The translations under genes were made by a program, and so were the position numbers. The notes beneath the pieces are model-generated. The model did no database searches and was not told where the DNA came from. It saw nothing but the letters and a program-made list of their open reading frames with translations. Shown in pieces: positions 54,966 to 64,000 of a DNA stretch of 64,000 nucleotides; the stretch's first letter is position 1; each line of letters starts with the position of its first letter. Source of the DNA: Sepioteuthis lessoniana (Eukaryota; Mollusca; Cephalopoda; Myopsida; Loliginidae); contig OY757934.1 of the NCBI GenBank assembly GCA_963585895.1, positions 46,100,555 through 46,164,554 of the forward strand. Reading direction: 5' to 3'.

Positions 54966-55655
54966 TAGCTTATGCAATTAATGGCAATCCCTTCTGCGTT
55001 ACTTTTGCTGAAAACAAGCAATTAAATTATCTGAACGTGGCCATTCCTTTCTGGTGATTATTGCGATACCATTGCGATTCCTTTAGAGACACGTGATTAG
55101 TTGGTCGTCCTAGCAAAGACATTTTATCACAATTACCCACCCACACAAACAACCGCCACGTAAACCGTGTATGTAGTTGATGGTACTGAAATCTTTTTAG
55201 TCTGACCAAGAAAGGAATGTTCATGGGCCATACACGTGGCGTAATATTTCTTTAGTTTTTTATCGCCCCAGAAAAAAGTAAATATTTTTAAGGGTCATTT
55301 GCTTCTCCCCGGGTTGAGAACTCTTCGTCACTCTTAATAGAGGGTAAAATGAATGTGCTCTTTATTTTTATAATACAGCATTAGTCACTGTAGCGCTGTC
55401 ATCGACGGATGCTATATCAGGGCTGGCTAATTGTTGGCGGGGGAGGGAAAACGCAAAAACAAAAATCGACTTTTAGGGACAAGATCTTTTATTGTTTTAT
55501 TGTCTCTGTTCAATCTCTGAAGCTGTGGAAGCCGGAAAACATAGACAGCATTTATCACATGTGGGGTAAGCTTCTTCTAGGAATTGGATTATTTCTGTAT
55601 TTTTGATTTGCTCCTCGTTCTTCGCTCATGCAAACGCTTATCTTCGCGCATACTA
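54966..55655. other. Unassigned interval, not visibly repetitive
   Basis: Small open frames (55027-55224 minus, 55409-55606 plus) without recognised domains. Confidence 0.3.
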
Positions 55656-55665
55656 ACCAGCAAAA

Positions 55666-55905
55666 TTGGTTTGGTTTCTTTGTTTAATGGCATATCAACT
55701 CTTTTTAGGTTATTTAATGCCAAAGCCATTCTCATAGAAGAACAGTAGTGGTACTATTTAACCCATAGCTGGGAGGATAAGGGGGTTCATACCTTTCCCA
55801 AGGGTATTTGCCTGAAAGAGAACGTAATTGCGCGACTGGAGTACGAACTCGCGTACTACGATTCCGCAGCCCATCGATTTAACCATTACACCACGAGGAC
55901 ACCCC
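55666..55905 (-). mobile_element. SINE A copy, young, with 13-bp target duplication
   Basis: Close to consensus over its full length. ctaaccagcaaaa flanks it at 55653-55665 and 55906-55918. Confidence 0.95.
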
Positions 55906-55959
55906 CTAACCAGCAAAAGTGAAAAAAAAGAAATGACCAAATCATGATATCCGTGAAGA

Positions 55960-56190
55960 TAGTATTGTAAATAAATAGAACCGGAGCGTAGAGTTAAGTT
56001 ATCAAAAGAATTGAAAAAAAGAAAGATGGAGCTAGTTTTACTCCGACACAACAGAATTTAAAAGCTGAAATTATTGTACTACTGCACTTGCCTCATTCTA
56101 GCATTAAGTCTCTTGTCAGTAATGTAAATTTTCAAAGTCGAGTTCATTCTTGAGATTTATTTTGTGTTTGAGACGGCAAAACAATAGGAG
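55960..56190. repeat. Unclassified duplicated segment, left copy
   Basis: Part 1 (agtattgtaaataaatag..accggagcgt, about 55965-56010) recurs inverted at 56648-56700. Part 2 (ctccgacacaacagaattta..cttgtcagtaatgtaa, about 56026-56190) recurs directly at 56703-56873. Confidence 0.75.
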
Positions 56191-56459
56191 GTGCCCGTAG
56201 TGTAATGGTTATCGTCGAAGGAAATGGACACGGCGACACGAGTTCAAATCCTGGACGAGACTGATTGCATTTCACATAGCACTAATACCCTTAGGGAAGG
56301 TATGAATCCAATTATTCTCCCTCCAGCTATGGGTAAATAGTGGTGCAGACTGGGTTCGTCCCTAGTGTAGGAAAGGGAAAACTCTGAATTCAAGCCTGTT
56401 AAACTTCGTTTAAAAATTGACCTTGTGCCATATCCTGTCCGAGCGGAAGGGGTTGGTAA

Positions 56460-56466
<7 letters not shown>
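56187..56466 (+). mobile_element. SINE C copy ending at a TA tract
   Basis: taggaggtgcccgtagtgta head, gttcaaatcctgg box B, central domain with one change (cccttagggaagg), tail gaaggggttggtaaatata running into (TA)n at 56466-56502. Confidence 0.9.
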
Positions 56467-56503
<37 letters not shown>

Positions 56504-56644
56504 TTGCGTTCACAGAACAGCCCATCTTCACTTCTGCCTTGTGTGGATGACACTTAGTTGGTGACCCCTGCTAGATCAATTGTATCAAGTTATAGTTAGC
56601 CCAGTGGAAGAGATGTAGAATTCTGTCGGCTTTTTTCTTTTTTT

Positions 56645-56873
56645 GATAATATTTTGATAGTATCTCTTCACGCTCCGGTACTATTTATTTACAATACTAC
56701 TAAATGGAGCTATTTTTTCTCCGACACAACAGAATTTAGAAGCTGAAATCATTGCACTACTTCACTTGCCTCATTTTAGCATCAAGTCTCTTGTCAGTAA
56801 TGTAAGTTTTCAAGGTTGAGCATGTATTCATTCTTGAGATTTATTTCATTTTAGAGACAGCCAAACATTTTGA
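56645..56873. repeat. Unclassified duplicated segment, right copy
   Basis: See the left copy. Here part 1 is in opposite orientation relative to part 2. Confidence 0.75.
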
Positions 56874-57386
56874 CGTTGGGTTACTAAATTTAGCAATCAT
56901 AATTATTGGACACCCTGGAAGGTTTCAAATAGTTTTTTTTAAATACTCGTTAAAAAAACGGTTCCTATTTTCTATAATATCTATCTATCTATCTATCTAT
57001 CACCAATAAAAACAAGACTCGCAAGATTCGAGAACTTAGCTATAAAATCATAAAACTAAACTCTCAATGAAATCTTAAGATAAGGATAGGGATTCTTACA
57101 TGAATTTGACTTCTAAAATTCCACTATTCATGGCACATTTACACACGAAGTATTTTTATTTGAACTTTGCAGTAGGTTCAGTTTCTGTGTTATTGTTGAT
57201 GATACTAGTGACATCAAGTGTTTGCAGGTTGTTTTGTGTTTAATGTGTGCGGGAATGTACACTCAAAAGCATCACTATTCGATATACGGGCAATATTCGA
57301 TATACAATATTTTATTCGATGGAGACGCTCGTTGGGTAAGCGGTAATCGTCGTAAGAAATGGACACAGTGAACCAAGTTCAAATTT
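56874..57386. other. Unassigned interval with (CTAT)n
   Basis: Tetranucleotide run at 56980-57000. 57310-57365 weakly resembles a SINE C head (gttgggtaagcggtaatcgtcgt). Nothing else recognised. Confidence 0.35.
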
Positions 57387-57480
57387 TGAACAATTTGGTT
57401 TGGTTGGATTTTATGGCATATCAACCCTTGTATTTGATTCAATGTCAAATCCTGCTTATATATATATATATATATATATA
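57387..57480 (-). mobile_element. Repeat B tail fragment plus TA run
   Basis: ttggtttggttggattttat, hairpin tail, then TA at 57457-57480 where element G2 begins. Confidence 0.75.
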
Positions 57481-57793
57481 CGCTCCCCCATGGGGGTTGA
57501 GCACTCTGGCGAAGGAATCGTCGGCCGCCGCTAGCGTAATGTAAAGCTCTTCGAAAGAATTGAGCACTCTGGTAGCCGATAGGGTATAAAAAATGTAAAC
57601 AAATGGCTGCTGCTGCTGTTGTTAAATAAATACCTTAAAAATTCCCTTAGCCGATGTGGTCCGCTTGGTGGCCGAGAGGTCTGAAACTTAGTCTAACGTA
57701 AAGTTAAACGGGTTTCGATCCCGGCTTCGAGCGTCCTGCGTGTCTAGCCACACTGAAGAGTTCTGATAGAACGAAACAGTCTGTCTGTGGATG

Positions 57794-57800
<7 letters not shown>
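57481..57800 (+). mobile_element. Element G2: tRNA-like head with 3' hammerhead ribozyme
   Basis: About 310 bp bounded by TA runs on both sides. Contains gttgagcactctgg twice, a GCT repeat, box A tggccgagagg at 57669-57679, box B-like gtttcgatccc near 57712, then the ribozyme. Differs from G1 at only scattered positions; the shared outer limits suggest a defined element. Confidence 0.8.
57748..57790 (+). ncRNA. Type I hammerhead ribozyme in element G2
   Basis: Stem I CCACA (57748-57752)/TGTGG (57786-57790), core CTGAAGA (57753-57759), stem II GTTCT/AGAAC with loop GAT, core GAAA (57773-57776), stem III CA/TG with loop GTC, cleavage after C57785. All pairings are Watson-Crick and the core obeys CUGANGA..GAAA..UH. 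Confidence 0.85.

Positions 57801-57836
<36 letters not shown>
57800..57836. repeat. (TA)n microsatellite
   Basis: Borders element G2 on its ribozyme side. Confidence 0.95.
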
Positions 57837-57840
<4 letters not shown>

Positions 57841-57844
57841 GATT

Positions 57845-58415
57845 TGATTTGGTTTGGATGGGTTTTATGGAATATCAACCATCGTAGGTTATTTAATGCC
57901 AAATCCTCTTTATACATATATATTGAATACATTTGGTTTGGTTTTATGGCATATCAACCATTGTAGGTTATTTAATGCCAAAGCCTGTTTATATATATAT
58001 ATATATATTTGGTTAGGTTTTAAGATATATATCAACCCATGTTGGTTATTTAATGCCATATCCTGTTTATATATATATTAAATATATATGATTTGTAAAC
58101 ACATTTTGTAGATAACATTCTCGAACAAGCCTGAGTTCTTTTTTGCATACAGTCTCATGGTTTCAAATTTTAGAATATAACAGTCATAATTCAACATCAG
58201 TCGTTTGTTTGCACACACTTTGTTCTATTTGACCGATTGATAGGATTCTATTAGGTGCTACCATTCCCGGTCAGAGTGGATCTGGGAGAAATGGTAATAA
58301 AAGGGTATTCCAAATTCCCCAAATATCTTAGGCTGGAAGAATCAGATGGTTTAATGTCCTATCCAAGATACTAGTTGAGAGGGTCTTGCATCTCTGCAGG
58401 AATTCCCCGGCTGAC
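57845..58415 (-). mobile_element. Repeat B copy with its hairpin tail present three times
   Basis: Three successive hairpin-tail copies (57845-57915, 57932-57992, 58010-58070), each followed by a short TA run, then one body and head (gcaggaattccccggctgac). Confidence 0.75.
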
Positions 58416-58427
58416 TAGGCTGAATTT

Positions 58428-58650
58428 TGGACGAGACTGTATTTCATAGCGATAATACATTTGGAAGGGTTATGAATTCAGCTGTTCTCTCTCCAGCAAT
58501 GAGAAAATAATTGTACAGACTTGGCTCTTTAACATTAGCATAGCAACTAATCTAGGAGAAGGAAAACTTTGAATTTAAACCTGTTAAACTCCGCACAAAA
58601 ACTGATTTAGTATTACATCTCGCACATGCGGCGGTGGTGGGGGGTAAATA
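58428..58650 (+). mobile_element. SINE C, old diverged copy without head
   Basis: Starts at ttggacgagactgtatttca, central domain with several changes, then tagcaactaatctaggagaa and ggggtaaata. Confidence 0.65.
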
Positions 58651-58960
58651 CTTACAGGTATTTCCGATATTTACAGATAAACCTGTATTTAAGAAGAGTG
58701 TATAATCTGAGTAACTTCGAGTTTTAATCATTTGATCGGCCATTCATGTTGGTCGTAGCTTGAAACGTATGCTCGTTCCAGACTATGCAGCAGGGATATA
58801 TAGTGGAGATTTAAAAAAAAATGTTTTAGAATTTTTATAAGAATTAATCTATTTTATTTTTCAATTTCGATGTGAAAGGAATTTTAAATAATTTTCTAAA
58901 GTACACATAGAGATGCAATTTTTTGAAAAAAATTAAAATATTCTTTATTCTTATAAGGGT

Positions 58961-59011
<51 letters not shown>

Positions 59012-59037
59012 AGATGTCGACTGAGTGATGTTAATGC
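58651..59037. other. Unassigned AT-rich interval with (TA)n/(TG)n
   Basis: Microsatellite at 58962-59010. No coding content recognised. Confidence 0.4.
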
Positions 59038-59410
59038 GATATCAATACGTCTGGGGTTATTCTATGCTAGGAAATTACAGACATTGTATGTTTATATATA
59101 ATCTTTTTTTGTGTGTGCACGTCATTTCTGAAGTACTTTTTTGAACACAGTTATATGGTATCAAGTATTCCCATCTAATACAATTACTTTTTAAGCAGAT
59201 CTGTCAGAGTCAAACAGTTAAAACCACTCCGGGTCAGAGTAGATCTTAGAGTAATATTGAGTCGTTCTTCATGCTTAGATCTCCAAACTAGAGCCCCACC
59301 ACTAGATGCAGTTTAGTGTCATGTATAGGATACCATTTTAGGGGGCATGGGGGATCTTAGCCCTCTGCAGCAGATATAGTCAACGTATTTTAAGTCTTAC
59401 TGACGAGGCG
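59038..59410 (-). mobile_element. Repeat B, old diverged copy
   Basis: atgcgatatcaatacgtctg tail remnant, aaaccactccgggtcagagt, ccaccactagatgcagttta, and a head end gtcttactgacgaggcg. Confidence 0.6.
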
Positions 59411-59419
59411 TAAAGATAA

Positions 59420-59945
59420 CTTTGATAAATCTTTTTTTCGATAAATGTAAACTTTGTATTGTTTTGAATTGGTTTATTGTAAAGATAATTTTAATCTCTA
59501 AAAAATATTTGTCTTGAGGCTGTTCAAACAAGTGTCAAATCAAACAGAGTACTCCATGCTCTAGGTTTGAACAGCGGTGTGTCGTCAAATTTTTGCTGGC
59601 TAAGAACTGCAATCCATGAGAAATTTATAGAAGAATGTGTGATGTGTACGGAGAAAGATGTTTTAATCAAAAATGTTTACAAGTAGGGTGAACATGGGTT
59701 TACCACGATGTGGCTGAAACGAAAAGACAGTGCATGGAGTGAAAACACACTGACACTCCGATAAAAAAAGTTCCGGACGCAGCAGTCAGCAAAGAAGGTC
59801 ATGCTGATAACCTTCTGGGATATGAAAGGAGCCATCACTATTGATTTATTTAAAAAAAAAGTTTCAACAGTAAACAGTACTTTCTTACTGCCAACTTTTT
59901 AGGCAAAAAAATTACCTTATTCATTGAATGTCCCTAGTATTTTAC
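59420..59945 (+). mobile_element. Mariner remnant M6
   Basis: Same arrangement as M2: gaggctgttcaaacaag, a tcaaatttttgctggctaag (KFLLAKN-like) N-terminal part, then ggatatgaaaggagccatca..ttgatttatttaaaaa (DMKGAITIDLF-like) and a gaatgtccctagtat end. Catalytic middle missing. Confidence 0.65.
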
Positions 59946-60004
59946 GTCCGAATTTAAGTCAATAACTTTGTTAAATAGTTTATGAAGTTGGATTTATCAA
60001 GATT

Positions 60005-60632
60005 TTTTTGAGACCTATAAAGTTGTTTTTACAGAAAATTCCATTCGCGTTCAAAAACTTTAGATGAATCTGTACTCTTAAAAACTTTTGGCCGACATGA
60101 GTTCTAATTCAAATAATTCTGTTTAGTATAAGTATAGATTTTATTTACACACGGTTAAATGTCAAAGCAGTTCTATATTGAACAATTTAGTTTAGCGTAA
60201 GTACAGTTTCTATGTCAAAAAAAGTTCCATTTCAAACAATTCAGTTTTGCATAACTACGCAGTTTAAATGTAAGTACTGTTTAATTGTCAAAAACATTTC
60301 TATTTCAAGCTATTCAGTTTAGTCAAACAGTTCTAATTCAAACAATTTAGTTTAGCATAAGTATTCAGTTTATTGAAAGTACTGTTTAATTGTCAAAAAC
60401 AATTATATTTCCAGCTATTCAGTTTAGACAATCAGTTCTAATTCAAACAATTCAGTTCAGCTTGAGCATGCAGTTTAATTCTATTTGACCCATAGATAGG
60501 GTCCTTTCAGGTGCTACCATTTTTTTCAGACCTAAAATGTTGTTTCAACAGAAAATTCCATTCGTGATCAAAAATTTTGGATAGTTCTGTACTTTTTAAA
60601 AAGAAAAAAAGAAATATGTTTTGGCCGACATT
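60005..60632. repeat. About 110-bp direct repeat flanking a repeat B fragment
   Basis: gacctataaagttgttttta..attccattcg..gttttggccgaca (60011-60105) recurs diverged at 60529-60630. Between them, 60110-60522 is the middle of a repeat B copy on the minus strand. Confidence 0.65.
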
Positions 60633-60639
60633 TAATGTA

Positions 60640-61014
60640 CATAATCCTGTAATCAAAGTTGATTCTTAGTTAAGATACCGACTTCTTTTTTGCTGGATAT
60701 CTCGCTTCTCAGCGGATCATAAACTGAATGTGCTTAACGAGATAATCTAAACAGATGTTGAAGCCTAAACACCGATCTTGATTAAACGGGTCTTTACTTC
60801 ACTTGACTTGACTTCTGACGCAAACGTTTATCTGGATAACAACAACAACAACAACAATAATAATAATAGAAAAATAGAGAGAAAGAGAGACAAATAGGTT
60901 GGGGAAGAAGAATAATCTTGAATTCACGTGAACTCATGTTAGACCAGCGGAAAATATATTTCTCTGCAAGAGAAACCAAATTCGTGCATCACCTGATGTA
61001 GTGGCAACCGAACT
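60640..61014. other. Unassigned interval
   Basis: A short (AAC)n/(AAT)n run at 60838-60868. Nothing else recognised. Confidence 0.3.
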
Positions 61015-61029
61015 AGGTTAGAAGAATAT

Positions 61030-61320
61030 TTATCTGTGTCCCCACCAGGCTAGATTTGACGCAAGGTATTTTTTGTAGTGGGGATTTAGGGGAAGGTGAG
61101 GTTGGACACGAGCCGAAACTCGTGTTCTGCTAAACTATGATGAATATAGGCTCATTTGGTGCAGTGTGAACTATGCTACCCTTTGCTAAGGCACGAAGAC
61201 AGGTGACCTTGCTGGTCATGGATTCGCCAGATCTGGATGTCCATTGCAATGTGAATCAATTGCTTTTCATTGATACTCCACCCTGCACGTATGCCAGGCG
61301 GCCAAGCCGACGTTGAACAC
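61030..61320 (-). mobile_element. Repeat F copy 3, old and diverged
   Basis: In reverse it reproduces the F order: tgccaggcg..ggc, cattggacatccagatctgg, ccatgaccagcaaggtcac, a ctcgtgtccaacctcacc segment, and tttgacgcaagg..ccaccagg at the 3' side. Confidence 0.6.
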
Positions 61321-61321
61321 T

Positions 61322-61425
61322 CTCCTCGAACTAGGTTAAAAGAGCTTAACTAGCGGGTTTGATTCTCACCGGGTGCCTCATATTTCAGATCTTTTGTTAA
61401 ACTAAGCTGAAGCTTAGTAAATAAC
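61322..61425 (+). mobile_element. SINE I copy 4
   Basis: agagcttaactagcgggttt, gattctcaccgggtgcctca, ctaagctgaagcttagtaaa. Confidence 0.65.
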
Positions 61426-61906
61426 CCATTTTTAGAAAAGCGATTTTCCTATCGGTTGGACGAGTTAGTTGAAAATCAAACTGTAGTCTTGTTTACTAAG
61501 CGAAAATACCACGGGGATTTGTATATTTATTTTTTGTCTGTGAAGGAAATGTTGAATTGCTTTCTTTGGATATTGTAGTATTACAAGCAAATGGTACCGG
61601 ATTATTAAAAAAAACAGCAGCCCCCAAAAAGATGAGTTGACTGAGTTCAATCTATCTTCCACTGCGCTGATCTAGCATACAGGAACCAGGCTACCAATTA
61701 CTGATGGGAGACGAAAGATGTCACCCACCCGAAGTGGATATTGGGTTAGGGTCTTCTGTGAACCCCAGAATATGGATCATATGATCTCCTGATTCGCTAT
61801 CTGTTTCTTTTATGGTGGCTAAAGTGTGAATGAGAAGAAACTGTCCTTTGAACAATAAAGAAACTACCACGTGATATTCCTTGTCGATTTCTTCCTACAA
61901 CCTAGG
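61426..61906. other. Unassigned interval
   Basis: A 65-codon minus-strand frame at 61465-61662 without recognised domain. Nothing else seen. Confidence 0.3.
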
Positions 61907-61918
61907 CCTCAGAGATTA

Positions 61919-62160
61919 GTGGGGTGTCCTCGTGGTGTAATGGTTAAAGCGATGGACTGCGGAATCGTAGTAAGCAAGTTCGTACTCCAGTCGCGCTATT
62001 ACGTTCACTTTCGGGCAAATACCCTTGGAAAAGGTATGAACCCCCTTATCCTTCCAGCTATGGGTTAAATAGTACCACTACTGTTCTTCTAGGAGAATGG
62101 CTTTGGCATTAAATAACCTACAAAGGTTGATATGCCATTAAGCAAAGAAACCAAACCAAT
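61919..62160 (+). mobile_element. SINE A copy, young, best consensus, with target duplication
   Basis: Complete head (ggtgtcctcgtggtgtaatg, box B gttcgtactcc), central domain, and hairpin tail ggcattaaataacctacaaa/ggttgatatgcc. cctcagaga[t/c]ta flanks it at 61907-61918 and 62161-62172. Confidence 0.95.
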
Positions 62161-62331
62161 CCTCAGAGACTAAATGGAATGAGAATAAACAACGATAGGT
62201 CCTGATACAAAAAGCGAGTTTTTTGTTTTCTTTACTCCCATAGTTGTCGTCAACGAATAGTATCACCGATCTAGCAATCCGCAGCTGACCACGCTACATT
62301 CATTCAGGTGATTACACAACAGCACAAGCTT

Positions 62332-62372
62332 CATCATCATCAAGCCATGCTGATAGCCCAGAGTACCCTGAT

Positions 62373-62427
<55 letters not shown>

Positions 62428-62570
62428 CTCCATTCATCGTCCCTTGATAGGTCTTCATGACAACATCTAGTGTTTGCACTGGTGTGTCCTTGTGTAGGAG
62501 TCCATGGGAGAAGTTCACTTCTGAGTTCGTCTTTACTTCCCCAGTAGTGCCCAGCATGTCTTACATTTAT
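62332..62570 (-). mobile_element. LINE-E 3' end carrying a (TTTC)n expansion
   Basis: On the minus strand, HAGHYWGSKDELRSELLPWT and TRCCHEDLSRDDEWRERK lead into the tetranucleotide run (62374-62427), which replaces the REWRER-type codons; IRVLWAISM follows near the end. Confidence 0.8.
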
Positions 62571-63204
62571 ATGATAATGATTTATTACTGAGACAAGCGC
62601 AATGACAGTCATTTGGAACACATCCTGTAAAAAAATGCATTCTTTGAGCTTGAGATATAAAATCAATGTTTTTTTAATTGTTATTATATCAGCTTCCAGG
62701 ACATGCAAGATTTTTCTGAGTTTCTTGTCTCAGTATACACGTGACTGCTAATAACTCTACAAATAATAATGTATTCTTTTTTTGTTTCAGATTTGAAAAT
62801 AGTATACCGTATAATAACTATTAATCTTTAATCACAATACCTGAGACAAGAGAGGAAAAATGTTTTGCATCGCAATTTATTTGGAAATAAATCATATAAA
62901 ACTGTCTCAAAACAGATGCTGCCCTTTAATATGATCATGATTTATTACTGTGACAAAGATCTTTTCAATGGATGAGAAAACTCCCTGCATATTCTAAAGT
63001 TTATACGAAGCCCCTAAAAGAATAACCCGGCTGTGCAACACTGCTGAAACGTAATTGCTAAAATCTCAAAACACAAACTTTTTCATCACCTGTTTCAATC
63101 AAACTCACCTGTGATCTCTCATCTATCAAACGCTTCTACTCTTCCTCTCAGAATGGGAGGGATGTTGGGAGGAAGGAAAAGTGAGAGGACATTATTCTAA
63201 TCAT
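62571..63204. other. Unassigned AT-rich interval
   Basis: ttatatgataatgatttattactg at 62568 and aatatgatcatgatttattactg at 62928 form a short direct repeat. No coding content recognised. Confidence 0.3.
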
Positions 63205-63690
63205 CATTCATTTTGTGTTGTTAGCACGGATTTCCCTGACCCGTCTCTATTGTCCATCGCCTCTGGCAGGTCTTCCAGGCCACATCCTGAATCGGCACAG
63301 AGCTGTTGTATATAGGTTATAGCTGGTCGTTCAACCTTTGCTAGTCCATGAGAGGAGGCCTACAGTAGTATATCGCTTATGAGTTGGCCCTTACTTTTCC
63401 AGCATGGTCCAGCATGTCAGGTTCGTCTAATTTGGATAATTTTCGTGATTGGTTGTAGGTGGTCGTACAGCCGATGTTTGGTGGGGTGTTGCCTCCAGAG
63501 CTTGTTCAATACAGCTCGCCGCGTTCTTGTGTAATTGCCGTCAAGCTTTTCCTCCAAACACTGTTAGCGTTCATTTGGTTCATTCATGTAACAGTATTGA
63601 TACAATTGCTGCTTGGAAAAAACTTCGCTTTATTTTATCGGACAGGTCTGTCTTCCATATAACCAATAGCCTGTTACATAAAGGTCCACA
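63205..63690 (-). mobile_element. LINE-E 3' region, diverged
   Basis: Reverse order of the LINE-E landmarks: agcacggatttccctgaccc, atcgcctctggcaggtcttc, ctggtcgttcaacctttgct, gtccagcatgtcaggttcgt, gtgtaattgccgtcaagct, tgtaacagtattgatac. Confidence 0.8.
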
Positions 63691-64000
63691 AATATGACCA
63701 GGATATGAATACGTGATTAGACATATTCATACAGATATGGAAAACGTTCACAAATGTTCATACGCATATAGGAATCCGAAAAGCACGAAATTGGTTCAGA
63801 TACGAAACTTTTTATAACTGCTTTGAGTTTAAGGTTTTTCGACACGAGGAGAGAGAGACATAATTTCTTTCTATGCTGACTTTTCCATCTGACCCCACCA
63901 CGTGCGGCACATTTCGTAGACCCCAACTGGTCTCGCCTCGGTGAGCTCAGAAAATTGTCTACCTTCTTTTAGCGTCGAATCTCAACTAACTGCTTTTTTT
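63691..64000. other. Unassigned interval to the window edge
   Basis: A 69-codon minus-strand frame (63717-63926) has no recognised domain. Short tandem words of ttcatacagat/ttcatacgcat type at 63725-63775. Confidence 0.3.

Noticed and set aside
61919-62000. Genuine tRNA gene
   Set aside because: A/B boxes are present, but the arms do not form a cloverleaf and the block is the head of a dispersed SINE with a target duplication.

Overview
The window is repeat-saturated, AT-rich animal DNA. I found no host gene whose exons I could defend. Nearly all recognisable protein similarity is to transposases and reverse transcriptases. The rest is tRNA-derived SINEs, other short dispersed repeats, microsatellites and minisatellites. 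Several SINE families share modules, mariner elements are numerous, (TA)n tracts are long, and a LINE with a GHCWRSRDEL-type C-terminus recurs. I read this as a mollusc, most likely a cephalopod of octopus or squid type. That is an inference from repeat style only, about 0.5-0.6 confident.

Repeat names used here are local. A: tRNA-head SINE with a central domain and a hairpin tail. B: body that begins CAGTCGGCTGGGGCTG and ends in the same hairpin tail. C: tRNA-head SINE with A's central domain but another tail. D: tRNA-head SINE with GGTTCAATCCCAGGTCGAG. F: about 390-bp repeat. G: tRNA-like head plus hammerhead ribozyme. I: about 130-bp SINE. LINE-E: YADD-type LINE. LINE-R: LINE with an R2/R4-like endonuclease. 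M1-M6 are mariner elements; m7 and m8 are mariner MITEs.

Layout: 0-2.6 kb, a mariner (M1) split by three SINE/B insertions. 2.6-9.4 kb, B copies, element G1, a mariner remnant, TA tracts, and a broken hAT transposase split by F. 9.4-17 kb, nested A, B, D and LINE-E copies. 17.9-18.5 kb, a target-site-duplication-flanked hammerhead-ribozyme element. 18.6-24.1 kb, three LINE-R copies head to tail. 24.4-31.1 kb, B and A nests, an 11-bp octamer-like minisatellite, mariners M3 and M4, and a GA/GT tract. 31.5 kb, a candidate type III hammerhead. 32.4-39.9 kb, dense A/B/C/F/I nests, a 99-bp tandem array and a foldback MITE. 40-45 kb, lower repeat density. 45.4-52 kb, C/D/A nests, the larger mariner M5 and two related MITEs. 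52.7-55 kb, a compound TTC minisatellite. 55.6-64 kb, more A/B/C, element G2 with its ribozyme, a mariner remnant and LINE-E fragments.

The most interesting system is a set of self-cleaving-ribozyme retroelements. One is a 387-bp-period type I hammerhead element bounded by 12-bp target duplications. Two are copies of a tRNA-like element ending in a hammerhead. Two further ribozyme candidates are weaker. Alongside is a modular SINE network in which heads, central domain and hairpin tail are exchanged between families. All calls were made by eye from sequence; no database or folding program was run.
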